A stretch of 64,000 bases of DNA from Monocercomonoides exilis (lineage: Eukaryota; Preaxostyla; Oxymonadida; Polymastigidae): the NCBI GenBank assembly GCA_001643675.2, contig LSRY02000029.1:124001-188000 (forward strand), written 5' to 3'. The position numbers and the translations under genes were made by a program. The notes under the pieces are model-generated. The model was not told where the DNA came from and did not search any database. It saw nothing but the letters and a program-made list of their open reading frames with translations. Of the stretch, positions 35,898 to 47,768 are shown one piece after another (positions within the stretch are counted from its first letter, which is position 1; every line of letters starts with the position of its first letter).

Positions 35898-36855
35898 CTG
35901 TGGATTTTTCTTGGGGTGCAGGAAGAGCAGGAAATCGATCATCCACATCGACTGCTCGCCAAGCTCCGTTGAAATAGAACCGAACCCTGTAATGTCCCGA
36001 TGGATTGATTAACGCTCCGTCTTCCTCAGTCTGCGGGTAGATGCCATTTGAAATGAACGCAATCTTCATTCGCTCTTCAGCCGCTGCCAATAACGCAAGC
36101 GACGTCACAACAGACGCGTCATCAACTTTGCCTGGAATCAGTTTTCTCCAATTGGTGAATCCAAAAACAGACATGAATTTTTGTTTGCAATTAAATACAT
36201 TTCCAGGTCGTAAAAGTTGGCAATGAGCTTTCACTTGTTCTTCGTTAAGCATCACTGGAACACGATCTTGATAAAGAGGAGCAGATTCATCATCTTTAGG
36301 CAAAGAATGAACATCTGGATCCCAAACTGGAAAATATTGTCCATGCCAATGTGAAGAAGCTTCAAGAACACTTTTTTCTTCTTCATCAAACTCACCAAAT
36401 TTTGGAAGTGGTGGATATCTAGACATAGGAGCCGGAACAAATGGAATAGGTGGTGCTTTAACGCGAATATATCTTAATATTGATGTTGGAAGAATATCTT
36501 CATCAATCGTATCATCAGATACTCTTGCAACTTTTTTTATTCGTTTCGAAAAAAGTCTTAATCGAGAAGAATCATGATGGTGAATTTGTTTTCTTCTAAT
36601 TTTCTTTTTCTTATGGAAAAATGGAAGAAGTGGCTTTAAAATTGGAATAGAAAAAGAATTAGAAGCACTTTTTGATGAATACTTATTGGAGGTTGAAGAA
36701 TATTCAATTGATTTTGCTGGAAAAGAGGAAGATGAAACAATTTTGGATGAACCAACTTGCGACCGTTTTGAAGAATTTTTTGAAGATAATTTAGAAGATT
36801 TTAATTTTTTAAATGAGACTGATGATTGTTCGCTGTGTTCATTTGAAGAACTCAT
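31006..36855 (-). CDS. Calpain-7-like protein lacking the catalytic triad
   Basis: A single exon of 1,949 residues. After a Ser/Lys-rich N-terminus without visible MIT domains, residues ~200-700 follow the calpain-7/PalB protease core: FVPAPMSRYPPL, a SVVTSLALLAAAEERMK helix, NGIYPQTEEDG, SGHYRVRFYFNGAWR, ITRP-like IPSSREIWPQLLEKAYLK, LAGWIPELW, GYAILDAREVGGKRLLKL, NGIFYIGLGDLRRYF. The position of the catalytic Cys in the family's SDCS motif is Ala247 (DDAS), the His of THAY is Thr605 (DTGY) and the Asn of KNPW is Ala625 (RAPN). So it should not be a protease. C2-like/calpain beta-sandwich segments follow (IYWFLLERHWED; YSLEKIDDEYEGYYTMVVS; AYSNKQISVSRIPL; RYILEVGVSFVETV near the end). They are separated by very long Ser, Glu and Asp insertions. 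A scaffold role is possible. The stop is TAG. Confidence 0.85.
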
Positions 36856-37079
36856 GCAAAAAATCCGTGAACAAAATAAAATTCAGATCATAACCATTGT
36901 TTATTAATGAGAACATCATGAAATTACAAAACTTGAAGACAAATGAGAAAAATAGACAAATAAGGGAGAGAAGTTCTCTACATAATAACATTTCATAACC
37001 ACAGAAATAAAAGAAAGAACGATGTGATGTGCTTTAACTTCTGTCATATTCCATAGCCGAATTTTTAAAAAAGGAAAGG

Positions 37080-40000
37080 CTAGTTGTGAGATGTTGGAGA
37101 GGTAATAGGTGTAGACTGAGAATTAGAAGAGTTAGTTGGAATAGGAGCCGAAGGAAAAGACGCATGAGAAGGAGACATGTAAGAGTTAAACATAGCAGAC
37201 GGTCCAGCTTGAGCAGAAAATGTTGGGTGAGTAGAAGAAGCAGTAGAAGCAGCAGAAGAAGCAGAAGTCGAAGAAGATGAAGGAGTAAGATTTGAATTAG
37301 ATGCCGCTGCCGGGGATTGAACCGGAGTCGCATTGGCAGAAGTATTAGCAGCAGCACCAGTAGCAGAATTTGGTGATGTCTTCATTGGAGAAGTCATCAA
37401 AGGCATCGAAAACGAAGTCGGCATCTGGGGCGGGGTGAGCATCTGGTGCATGTGAGGGTAAGGGAACGCCGCAGAAGACATCGGAGAGTGCTGCGAAGGG
37501 GCAGCGTTCATTGGACTATTCTGTTGTTGCTGTTGCTGCTGCTGCTGCTGTTGTTGAATGATCTGCTGATGCTGCTGTGGATTGATTGACTGAGGAGCAG
37601 GTTGAATTTGAGATTGAGTCAAATTCTGAGTCATATTTTGTGTTTGTGTTTGAGCTTGCGATTGTATTTGTGTTTGTGTCTGGATGCTTCCTGGCACAGG
37701 TGGAAACGCTGCTCCTTTCATATTCGCAGTAACCGAAGTCGCATTGACAGCTGCTGATGTTGAAGCAGAAGCAGAAGCAGAGGCAGAGGCAGAGGCAGAA
37801 GCAGATGAAGACATTGGGGGAAATGGCTGTACAGACGAAATAGATGGCACAATCATTGAGGCTGCACTCACAGCGCTTGGGTTGATCATTCCCACATTCA
37901 TTCCACTCATTCCGCTTATCCCGCTCATTCCGATGCTGACGTTGATGCCAGACGGGGTTGGAATAACGCCAGCTGTTAATGACAGGGAAGTGGAATGGTT
38001 GTAAGGAGACTGCATGTTGCGGGGAGAAGAGGATAAGGAAGAAGAAGAGGAGGAGGAAGAAGAAGGTGAAGAAGAAGAAGATGGTGAAGCAGAAGTAGCA
38101 GCAGAAGAAGAAGAAGCATTCGGAGAAAATGTCGGAACCCTCTGTTTCGCTTTATCTCCATCTTCTCCAACCATTTTGACGAGCATTGCTGGCGGGTGCA
38201 TTTGAGCAGTGTGTTGGAGCAAGTTTTGTGCAGATGTGAGTCTGGCTGAGGCAGAATAGGATGCCATGTGAGGAGACGGGGAGAGGTTGGTGAGAACGCT
38301 TCCTATTTTTTTATTATTGTTATTGTTATTATTATTATTGAAAGTGCAGGAATTATTGTTATAATAATAATAATTATTATTATTTTTTAATTGAATGTTT
38401 GTTTGTTTGTTTGAAGGAAATAAAAGATATATTTTGGAGTTGGTGAGTTTTGGAGGTAAAGTTGATCATTCGATGGAAATCATTAGGATGAAAAGAGAGG
38501 AAGATATTAAAAAATGAAGAAGAAATCAGAAAAAAACATGAGTAATTTTTGAATTAAAAAAAAAAAAAAAAACATATTTAGAAAAAATTCATAAAACAAA
38601 AACACATTAACATAATTTTCTTCTCGCTCAATTTCTCTTTCTCTTTCTCCCTCTCCTCTCTAAAAAAACACCTAAAACAAACCTGCATTCTGCTGCATCA
38701 TCTGTGTCGAAATCGCCTTCAGCGGCATGGCATTTGCCATCCCACCCACATTTTGCGTTGCCGGCGGGAAAGAATTGTGTGGTGGGAACGCCGCTGATGG
38801 TGCCGGCGCGCCGATCGGAACTGTGGGCATCGCCGGAATTGCGGGCGGCGAGGGGAAATTCACAGCCGCCGGAAACGGCAGCGACGACTGGGGGAATATC
38901 GACGGCGGCAGGTGGCTCATCGGCTGGGAAATGTAAGGGAGAGTTGGGGAAGGAGCAGATATGTCTGAAGAAGAAGATGATGATGAAGAAGATGAAGATG
39001 AAGAAGAATTGCTGTTGTTATTATTCCCCATCATTCGTGAACTCATCATCATCCTCATTGAACCCCGCTTCCGCCTTCGTGTGGTTGTAGTTGCTGAAGT
39101 TGAAGAAGAAGAAGACATTGAAGAAGAGTTGTGGCCCAATGCAGAATTCGCTTTTCCTCTTCCTCCTCTTCCTCTTCCGCCTCTTCCGCTGGTTGTTCCA
39201 ACAGAAGGCATCATCGACATAGACGCACCTGATCGAGACAATCCAACATCACTTGCACTGGAATACGAAAGAGAAGAAGAAGGAGAAGAAGAAGATGATG
39301 ATGGCAATGAAGAAGAAGACAATGATGATGATGATGATGATGATGATGAATTTGGCCCACCAGTTATGGCTTGCATGGCAGACGCTGCTGCTGATGATGA
39401 AGAAGAACCTGCTCCTGTTTCCCACTCCGCTCCCAATCCCATTCCATATCTCTCACTTTCAGCACTTCCATATCCCTGTTTGTGTCTATCTGACGCTGAA
39501 GAGGAGGAGGAGGAAGAAGAAGAAGCTGATGAACCTCCTCCTCTCCTTCTCTTCAGCACAGCTCCAAACGAACGTTGTCTAAAATGCGGTGTTTTGTGTG
39601 CTTGTGATGCTCTTTTGGCCTCAGAGAGCGAAAGAGAGGCAGAAGAGGCAGAGGAAGAGGAAGGTGCAAAGCCCATGCTCCTCAGAATTGTCGACGGAAG
39701 AAGCGAATGAATCGACGGCAGATGCGATTTGTGGGTGGATTCGGTTGATTTGCTTCCTGAACTCTCTTTTCCTTCTTTTCCTTCTTCTGATTTCTCGCCT
39801 TTGCCTTCTTTGTCTGTGTGTTCTCCTTCTTCTCCTTCAGCGCCATTTCCATCGCCTTTCTTTCCTCCTCCTCCTCCGCTTCCTTCTCCACCACCTCCTC
39901 CTCCATCTTCTTCTTCCTCCTCCCCTTTCTTCTTCTTCTCCCCTTCCTCCCCCTCCCCCTCCTCATTCTCCCCCTCTTCGCTCTCTCCTCTTCCTCTGTG

Positions 40001-42477
40001 CAACAGCTCGCTTTCTCTGTTCCTCTTCTCATACATCGACGCCAGCGTATAAATCTGCTGTGCCGAGTTTCCTCCTTTCACCAGCGCCAGCACTGCCTGA
40101 ATGCACTGCCTGTTCTCCCTCAACCCCGACCTCAATGGCGCAGAAGGCGTGAAAGACAACAAATGCTCGGGAAATCTCAGTTCTGACCCATTCTCATCTC
40201 TCTCTCTCTTTCCACCGACCTCTTCGCCTCTTCCTCCTTCCCCTTCTCCGTTGCTCCCGCCATCGCTCGAATACTCGCTCTCTCTCCCGTCTCTTCCCAG
40301 CGGCACATCTGTTATCTGCCTCAGCGAATACACACTGTTCCCCCTCATCCTGCTTCTAGCTGCGCCTTCTCTATGCGCTTTCCCGAACTCGTCGCCTGTC
40401 AATGAACGCATCCGCCGTTTTGACAGGAGAAGAGGCTTCGAAGCAGCACGTGCCTTCTTCTTCTTCTTCTTCCGCTGTGCCAAAAGCCTCGCTGCATATT
40501 CAGACAGCGGCTCGTTTGATTGATGCTGAAGTGAATTGGCTGCTCCTCTTTCTGCTCCGCTTTCATCGCCCAGCACATTTCCTCCTCCTTCTCCTCCTCC
40601 TTCACCATTCGCTGCATCTCCCCCTTCTCCCGCTCCACCCAAATGCAGTTTCGCATTCTTCCTCCCTTTTCCTCTGTGTCCTCTGGCGTGTTTTCGCGCT
40701 TTCTTTGCAGTTCGCACCGGAGCCAATTTGACAGGTTCGATTGAAAGCTTGGCAGGTGTTTCTCGTTCAGACGTCGTCGCCTCTTCGTCCTCTTCAGAGC
40801 CGAATATATCGTCATCGTCATCATCATCAAGTTCACCATTATTATTGTTATTGTTTTCATTCATCATGTTTTTGTCAGTTTGATCTTTTGCTCCTTCTCC
40901 TTCTCCTTCTCCTCCTTCTGCAGCTTCTTCATCGCTATCACTGAACAAATCATCATCCGAATCGCTTTCTCCACCTGTCCCTTCTTCTTTCTTCTCTTCT
41001 TCTTCCTCTTCTTCTTCTTCTTCCTCTTCTTCCTCCTCCTCCTTTTCCCCTTTCTTCCCTTTCCCCTCTTTCCCTTCCTTCTCCTCTTTCTCCTTCTTCT
41101 GCTGCAGTCTTGTGCTTGTCCTCAGCGGTATCATCGTGCCCGATGCAGTCGAATGAGCCGAGTTTTCTTCCTTTTCGCTGTCTTTATGTGGCCGAATGAG
41201 CGATTTGACATACAAATCTCCTCTTCCATCTGAATCGTCCTCGTTCCTCGCTGACAGCCCAGACTTCCTGCCAGGCGTCTTTCGCTTCTTCTTCGTCCGC
41301 TTCGATGACGTGCTGTCCGTCTCGCCAGCATCCGCCCCACTTGCTGCTCCTTTGCCTTTGCCAGCTGTCCTACCCAGTTCAGATTTTGATGATGTTCCTT
41401 TTCTTCCTTTCTTTTTCTTTTTCCCTTCCTTTGCTGTTGTGTATTTGATCGTTCCATCGTCTGTGACGCGGCTTTTCGTTCCTCTGTTGATTGCCTCCTG
41501 TTGTGATTCTGAAGCATCGTTATTCCCTTCTTCTTCGTCCGTCTTATCTTCGTCGTCTTCCTCCTCATCTCCATCTTTTGAAGTGTTTTTTGTTTTGCTA
41601 TCTCTCACTTTTTTCTCAGGTGACATGTCAAATAACTCCTTCTCATCTTCATCCAACCAAGAATCTTCTTCTTGTCCTTCAGGCTGAAGCTTGACTGCTT
41701 CTTCCTCAATTTTTTCTCCAATTTCAGATATTTCTTTTTTGAGAGCTTCAGTGTCTTTGTTCAAATCTTTTTTATTTCTTTTAGATTCTTTTCCTTTGAG
41801 AATCTGACTTTCTTGTGATGCGCCCGCTGAATTGTCTTTTTGCTTTGGCGGCCTTAACTTTCTAATTGTTGCTGGATCTTGAAACTGAGTATTTTTTATA
41901 ATAAAATATTCATTAATTTTATGAATCACAGTTTTTACAAAAAATAAGCAATGAGCAAACGAGTTTCTTGCAATTAGGGCAATTCCAAATTTTTAATGTC
42001 TTCAAATTTGATTTTCTTAGCCCGACACATTTGAGATGAAACCTTTGAATTGAATGAAATTCAAAAATCAATTATCATGATAAAAGAGCAAGCATACCAA
42101 TCTGAGCATTTATCGCATTGAATCATGCATCCTAGTGTACATATGATAATGAATTCAGGAAAGAAACATCAAAAATTTAAAAGAATTTCAAATTGACATA
42201 TTCAAAAAATAGTTAATTTATTCCTCGATACAGATACAAAAATTCGATTAAATAATCGTCGCATGCAATATAAAAACATTCACTTTAAGTCTTCTTTCAA
42301 AAATACTATACCATCATCTTTGCCATGGCATATGCAAAATGTTTGTTCCTCTTTGACTGGCTCCACGTCTTGCTGCTCTGTTTTGACTTGTTGACTTGTT
42401 TCATCAATATTTTTTTCTGCCTCTGTGCGTGTAGGTGAATTATCTGGTTGTGAAGACTCAAGCGGCTGTTGGTCCAT
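37080..42477 (-). CDS. PHD-finger chromatin-reader protein with low-complexity body
   Basis: Exons 42477-42312, 42131-42098, 42042-41961, 41884-38683 and probably 38302-37080 give 1,568 residues. The first three exons assemble a complete C4HC3 PHD finger from split codons (residues ~47-91: FCICHGKDD, MIQCDKCSDW, FHLKCVGL, IWNCPNC), the fold that reads histone H3 tails. A long acidic/basic nuclear-type region follows (KKKKKGRKG, poly-Glu, Asn runs), then RG-rich and Pro-rich segments. The large exon would end at TAG (38672), but the codons just before read GCAG|GTTTGT, a consensus donor. Splicing to 38302 continues in frame into a Gln/Ser/Pro-rich tail (NLLQHTAQMHPPAML, QQQQQQQQ). If the last intron is not real, 37080-38267 is a separate small gene. 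Targets are unknown. Confidence 0.75.
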
Positions 42478-43244
42478 AAAAAATAAAAAATCAGTAGTTT
42501 GAATCAGATAAATTAAAGGTTGCTATTAAATATATATATTGTGGGTTAGAAAAAATGAAAAAAATTCAATAACTTTCAATCTGTGTTATATTTGAATTTA
42601 CTAATATAATAATATTCGATGTCGTGAAAAAAATCATCTTTGTGATTTCTTTTCAATAAGTGAAAAATTCTGATTGTGAAAATTTTTGGTGATGTATTAT
42701 TTGCAATGTTAATAATTTTTATAATGTGCACTTCGTAAAGGAATATATTTGGGAATGTTAAAACTTACATGATGATTGCAGTGTTTTTATTTATCTTTTG
42801 TATTTAAAATGTCTTCAATTAAGAATCTCATTTCATGTGTAAAGATGATAGTATTTCTTTGCAAGAATACACTCTTCTTCTTTTCGAATCGATAAATTTC
42901 ATGAGATTGAAATCTTATTATTTTTCTATCATTTTATTAAAGTGAAAATTTAACCCAGTTGTTTATTTTCAAAAAAAGTGTTATTCAAAAATGGAATGAA
43001 TTTTTCAAGTTTCTATCATTTATAAAACTTTTCAGATCCATATATTAATTTGATAATAACCTTCCATTTTAATAGCATTCCTCCAAAAGATAATATTTGC
43101 AAAAATGAAACTTAATAAAAAAAGACTCTTCTGATCAAGGTTGTGTAAAAAAAAAAAAAAAAAAAACAATATTCAAATTGCATAGGTTTTTTAGTGTATA
43201 TTTTTGAGCCGAAATGTTGTGAAATGATTTGAAGAAATGTTTAT
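42478..43244. other. AT-rich spacer
   Basis: 767 bp between the PHD gene start and the RBM34-like gene end, both on the minus strand. Apart from a ~20-base A run near 43149 and AT-rich filler I see nothing. The PHD gene promoter should be near 42480-42600. Confidence 0.5.
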
Positions 43245-45106
43245 TTATTGTTTTCTTTTTCTTTCTTTCTTTTCTTTCTTCTCTTTCCTCTTCTGCTTCC
43301 TCTCCTTCTCAATCTTCTTCGCCTTCTTCCTCTCCTTCTCCATTTTCTCAAACGCATTCATTCTCTTTCGCGACTTCTTCACAACCGCCCCATCCAAATC
43401 CAACTGAGCATCTCCTCGTTTTGCATGAAGCCCTTCAAAAAACCGAGAAAAAGTCGGTTTTTCGGTTTTAGCTCCAGCCATCGAATGAACAAGAGCTGAA
43501 GGTGCTGCTGAAGATGATGAAGATGATGAAGTTGATTCAGTTCCTGTTTTCATTGCTTTTCTTCCTCTTTGAGAAACATTCGAAGTATGTGCAACTTCAC
43601 CTTCTCCTTCTTCTCCTTCTCCTTTTCTCGTTTTTGTGCCTCGATTGTCTCTATCTCTCTTTTTGAACTCACTTTTACTCTCTTTTCCATCTCCTCCTTT
43701 TCTTTCTTTGAAAGATGTCTTTCTCGCTTTCTCTTCATTTCCTCCTTCTCCTTCTCCCTCATCTTCTCCTTCTTCTCCCTCATCTGACTGCTTCTCCCTC
43801 ACTTTCCCTCTGTCTCTCCATCTTTCTTTCTTTTTCACTGTTTTCGTAGCCACACCAGCTTCTCTTCTCCTTTGCTGTTCTCTTCTTTTCTTGTTCCTTT
43901 CTTTCTCTTTCGCCCTTTTCTCTTCTTTTTCGATTTTCAGCTTGTTTTTAAGCTTTCCTGCTTTTTTAGGATGCATTGCCTTTGTGACTCTTATTGTTCG
44001 ATCTTGTCAAATTGAAGGAGAAAGATGGAAAAAAGAAAAAACAATTGATAATTTCAATAGAAAATTCAAAAAGTTATAATCAAAATATTGAGAGAAGCAA
44101 AGATTGTAAGTTACCTCCAAGTTCAGATCCGTCGAGTGCCATTGAAGCTGTCACGCTGTCCGCATCCTCAATAATTCACAAACATTTCAAAGTAATTTTT
44201 ATTTTTTTAAAAAATAACAAATGATTTCATACTTCAAACGTGACAAAGCCAAATCCTTTTCCTTGACGAGTCCATTTATCGCGAATTATACGAACTGAGC
44301 GAACCGCTCCACAACTCTCGAAATGCCTTAAAAGTTCTGATTCTTTCAAATCTTCATATTCAAAATTATATTCATCTTTAATCAAACTATTAAAAAAGTA
44401 AAAGCAAACTGAAAGGAAGTTGACCAACAAATACAGAACGTTTAAAATCAACATCTTTTGTATTGGCATGCGTTATTCGGACCAATGAACCTCCTAATTT
44501 CTGTTTCTGTTCTGGTGATGAAAGCTGTTCGACTGCAGTTTGAGAATCTCCTTCAGTTCTGAAAACGACATAACAATTTTTGACATCGAGCTCCTAAAAA
44601 TATGAAATATAAATGAAACAATGTTAAAAAATTTTTTTGATTTATACCTTGTTAAAAGCTTTCTTTATTACAGCAGCCTTTTTTGGTAATTTTGCTTCAT
44701 TATCAACGGGAACAGAACGGAATCTTATAGATTCAATATGCCCATATGGTAACACTATCTTTCTGATGTCCTAAATAAAAAGAGAAAGTTCGGAAAATTT
44801 ATCAAATATCTCAAGGAATTACTAAAAATATATTACTTTCTCTGTCATTGTAATAGGAATATTTCCAATAAAAATAGTCCTCTTATTCTTTTCTGGATCA
44901 AAGTGGCTCTTCCTTCTTTGTCTTTTTTCACCTTGTTCTTCGTCATTTGAGGCATCTGACTCGTCATCATCATTATCAGATTCATTTTCTTCCTCGCTGA
45001 TATCATCCTCCGAATAGCCTTCTTCATCATCTAATTTTTTTAAATCTTCTTCAAGAATTCTCTTGTTTTCCTCATCAAAATCCTCTGACTCTTCTTCAGA
45101 ATCCAT
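43245..45106 (-). CDS. RBM34: RBM34/Nop12-like nucleolar RNA-binding protein
   Basis: Six exons (45106-44837, 44770-44648, 44593-44410, 44375-44233, 44166-44115, 44002-43245) join in frame to 509 residues. The order matches RBM34/Nop12, which act in large-subunit rRNA maturation in the nucleolus. An acidic N-terminus (DSEEESEDFDEEN...) is followed by RRM1 (RTIFIGNIPITMTEK, IRKIVLPYGHIESIRFRSV, NCYVVFRTE) and RRM2 (RSVFVGQLPF, LLRHFESCGAVRSVRIIRD, GKGFGFVTFEDADS). A strongly basic Lys/Arg/Glu C-terminus contains RFFEGLHAKRG and ends in KKEKKERKRKQ. RNP1 is GKGFGFVTF in RRM2. The 34-bp third intron (44376-44409, GTTTGC...AAAG) is unusually short; its acceptor was chosen because it alone keeps RRM2 in frame. 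It is head-to-head with PSMD5, with 83 bp between start codons. Confidence 0.82.
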
Positions 45107-45189
45107 TTGTTTTTGATCGTTATAGATCTTTTAATTAATCAAATATTTTCAAGATCATATTTATTATTAAAAAATTTATATCTTGATAA
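45107..45189. promoter_or_regulatory. Shared promoter of RBM34-like and PSMD5 genes
   Basis: Only 83 bp separate the two divergent ATGs. Any core promoter for either gene must lie here or within the genes. It is AT-rich and contains AGATCTT at 45124-45130, a heptamer also present in the MSH3/nicalin spacer. No TATA box can be told apart from the AT-rich background. Confidence 0.55.
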
Positions 45190-46503
45190 ATGAATGCAAA
45201 AGACATTGCAGATTCGATTCATAAAGATCCATCAAAATCGTTAGAATTATTGAAGCAACTTGGGGATTTGTTATTTGCTGAGTCTGTAGTTCGCAATATT
45301 TCTCCGTTTATATTGTTTTCTTTTTATGCAGACCACCAAATTCATTGACAAAATTTGCAGAGTCATTTGGTGGAATGGATATATTAGCTTCAGGACTTTT
45401 AAGTGGAAACGATTTTGTAATAAATGAATGCTGCTTGATTTGGGATCAATTATTTAAACTTTCTGATTCACCTGAGCTATTACTTTCTCCAGATGTTTGG
45501 AAAATATTAACATTGATTTATTATAACTATTCCTTCAGATGTTCAGCTTTTTAATAGATTCTGTTTCGAAGAATCCATCTTCAGCTGTAAGAGGATGTGC
45601 TGCAAGAGGCATTTTCAGATGCTCTCAAAAGGCCACCCTTTCCGATTCAACTATTATAAAATGCCCTCTCCTTCCTCATGTCTGCAATTTTATTCCTCAT
45701 TAATTTGTTTCATCTCACTTCTTTTTTTGATACAAAAGATCCAAACACTTATAATGATCCTTCCGCAGCTTTTAAGAGACGGAGTAGAAGTTCAGCAACA
45801 AATTCAAAATGCCTTTGTTTCAGTTTGCATGTTTTTACAATGAAATGATGCTTTATGTTTTTTGCATTTGATTTACGATGACTAATAAACAAGGTGTCAG
45901 AGTCGGGAACGGAAGAATTTTATAAACTGCTATGCGCAGATGAACTTTTGAATCAGCTATTCTCAACAACTACGCATGCTTCATCTTCATCGTCTAAAAA
46001 TGATAACAAGGAAATTGCCCGAGTTTCTCTTGTTTCATTTGACATGTACGTTCATATTTGTGAGAAGGGCAAATCGATTCCAGATTATTTTATTCAAAAA
46101 ATTTATCCGTATTTTCAGGATTACATAAAGACAACTGTTTCTCCACAGTTTGAAGAAGAGGACCCTCTTTTGTTGAACAACATTATCGAAATACTGAAAA
46201 ATGTATTGATTGTTAATTTCTTATTGTAGCAATAAATGCAAACTAATTCTTCACTTTTTTTTTTTAAATTTTTAAATTTCTTTTTCAAAATTTTATTTAG
46301 TTTATTCATTGTGCCTGCTTCTCTCCGATGCTTTTCCCAGAAAAAATCCCATCTGATTTTTCAAAAAATCATATTCTTTCATCTCTTGTGTCAATAATCC
46401 AATCACAAATTTGCGGCCCATCAGCTTTTGAAGCCATCTCAGAAATCATTCGCTTGGTTTGAATAATTCATATTTTATTTTCATTTCTAATTCCTTCCTT
46501 TTT

Positions 46504-46582
<79 letters not shown>

Positions 46583-47650
46583 TTCTTTCTTTTTTTTTTT
46601 TTTTTTCTTTTCTTTTCTTTTTTTTCTGTTTTTTTCTATTTCATTTCAGCATCCAATTTTTGTTCTCAACTTCGAAAACGGATCAACCATCCTAAGCTGC
46701 ATTAATTCATTAACACCTCCTTCAACCGCATCGCCAGCCACCTTCTACCCCACCATTCCTGTTGCTTCTGCCGAGTGCTGCTCGCTTTTCCTGCAAAACC
46801 GCTCGTTTGCCGACTTCATCGACAAAGTTGATACATTTCCTCTTCCTGATTCCACATTCTCTGAATTCGAAGAATGCAGAAAGAAGATTTCCACAACCCC
46901 TTCGTTCTCTTCCCCATCGTCTCAGCCTCTTCCTTCATTAGACAGCCACTCTGCTCTCCTCGCCTTTCATCTGGGCTCTCTTCCCAGGCTGATCAGAGGA
47001 GTCACACACGCTGGCTTAGCTTCTGCTGCTTTGTCTGCTATCATTTCTTTGTCTGCTGCTGCTTCTCCGTATACGCCCTTGTGCTACGCTGCACTCGAAT
47101 GCATCGTGTTGGGGATGAGCCCGCTGTTTTGGATGATCAAAGGGCCCGGGCAGATTCCAGATGAAGTGATAAGAAAACTTGTTTTAAAGGTTTGCTTTAA
47201 ACATTAAGTTTCTATTATGAAGTTATTCGTTATTCTTATTAACAATAATTTTTTTTCTCTTTTTTTTCAATAAAATTAATTTCAAATAAAATACCAAACT
47301 CTCATGTTTTTTAGTGCATAGAATCCCTTGCAAAGTACGAATGGTTTATTGACGACTTTGGCAAATCAGCAGAAGCGGTGCAATATGTCACTGACCCAAC
47401 AACAATGATTGATAGAGAAGGCGTAGTGTTGCAGTCTTCTGTATCAAAAGCGCTGTTCAATTCTCCATTTAGCTCTAAAATCCCAGAAATAGTACAGAAA
47501 AAATTGGCATATAGGTTTGATCCATTTTAATTTTTGAATTTTTATTTATTGCAATTTTTCAATGTTTTAATAAAATGAAGATCTCAATCAACTATTGGGA
47601 AAGGAGATGCTGTACCAAAAGTTGCAGTGGATGAGCTTACGGAACTTTAA
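45190..47650 (+). CDS. PSMD5: 26S proteasome assembly chaperone PSMD5/S5B-like
   Basis: Nine exons (45190-45281, 45332-45494, 45539-45679, 45739-45822, 45894-46202, 46301-46456, 46650-47189, 47315-47514, 47581-47650) join without frame conflict to 584 residues; human PSMD5 has about 500. The protein is an all-helical ARM-like repeat chain (SFGGMDILASGLLSGNDFV, KNPSSAVRGCAARGIFRCS, ALSAIISLSAAASPYTPLC, AALECIVLGMSPLFWMI). The C-terminal block YVTD...SSVSKALFNSPFSSKIPE...QKKLAYRSQSTIG follows the conserved PSMD5 tail. PSMD5 (Hsm3 in yeast) escorts the Rpt1-Rpt2-Rpn1 base module during 19S assembly. Intron 6 holds a TTTC/TGTC microsatellite. The gene shares a short upstream spacer with the RBM34-like gene. 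The stop is TAA. Confidence 0.8.
46504..46606. repeat. (TTTC)n(TGTC)n microsatellite in PSMD5 intron 6
   Basis: About twelve TTTC units followed by about seven TGTC units, two more TTTC and a run of T, all inside the 193-bp intron 46457-46649. It supplies an unusually long pyrimidine tract upstream of the TTTCAG acceptor and is probably length-polymorphic. Confidence 0.9.
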
Positions 47651-47768
47651 TTTTTTTTTAAGCTTTCAGTTTATATTAATTTTTATATTATTTTTTGATA
47701 AGAAAAAGAAAAAAAATACTTCAAAATCATAAACTTAAAGTTATGGGAGAGTTGTTAGAAAAAAACTT

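Noticed and set aside
37034-41694. Plus-strand frames opposite the PHD gene
   Set aside because: Opposite-strand readings of Ser/Glu repeats and GC-richer exons. The minus strand has the PHD finger built by consistent splicing.
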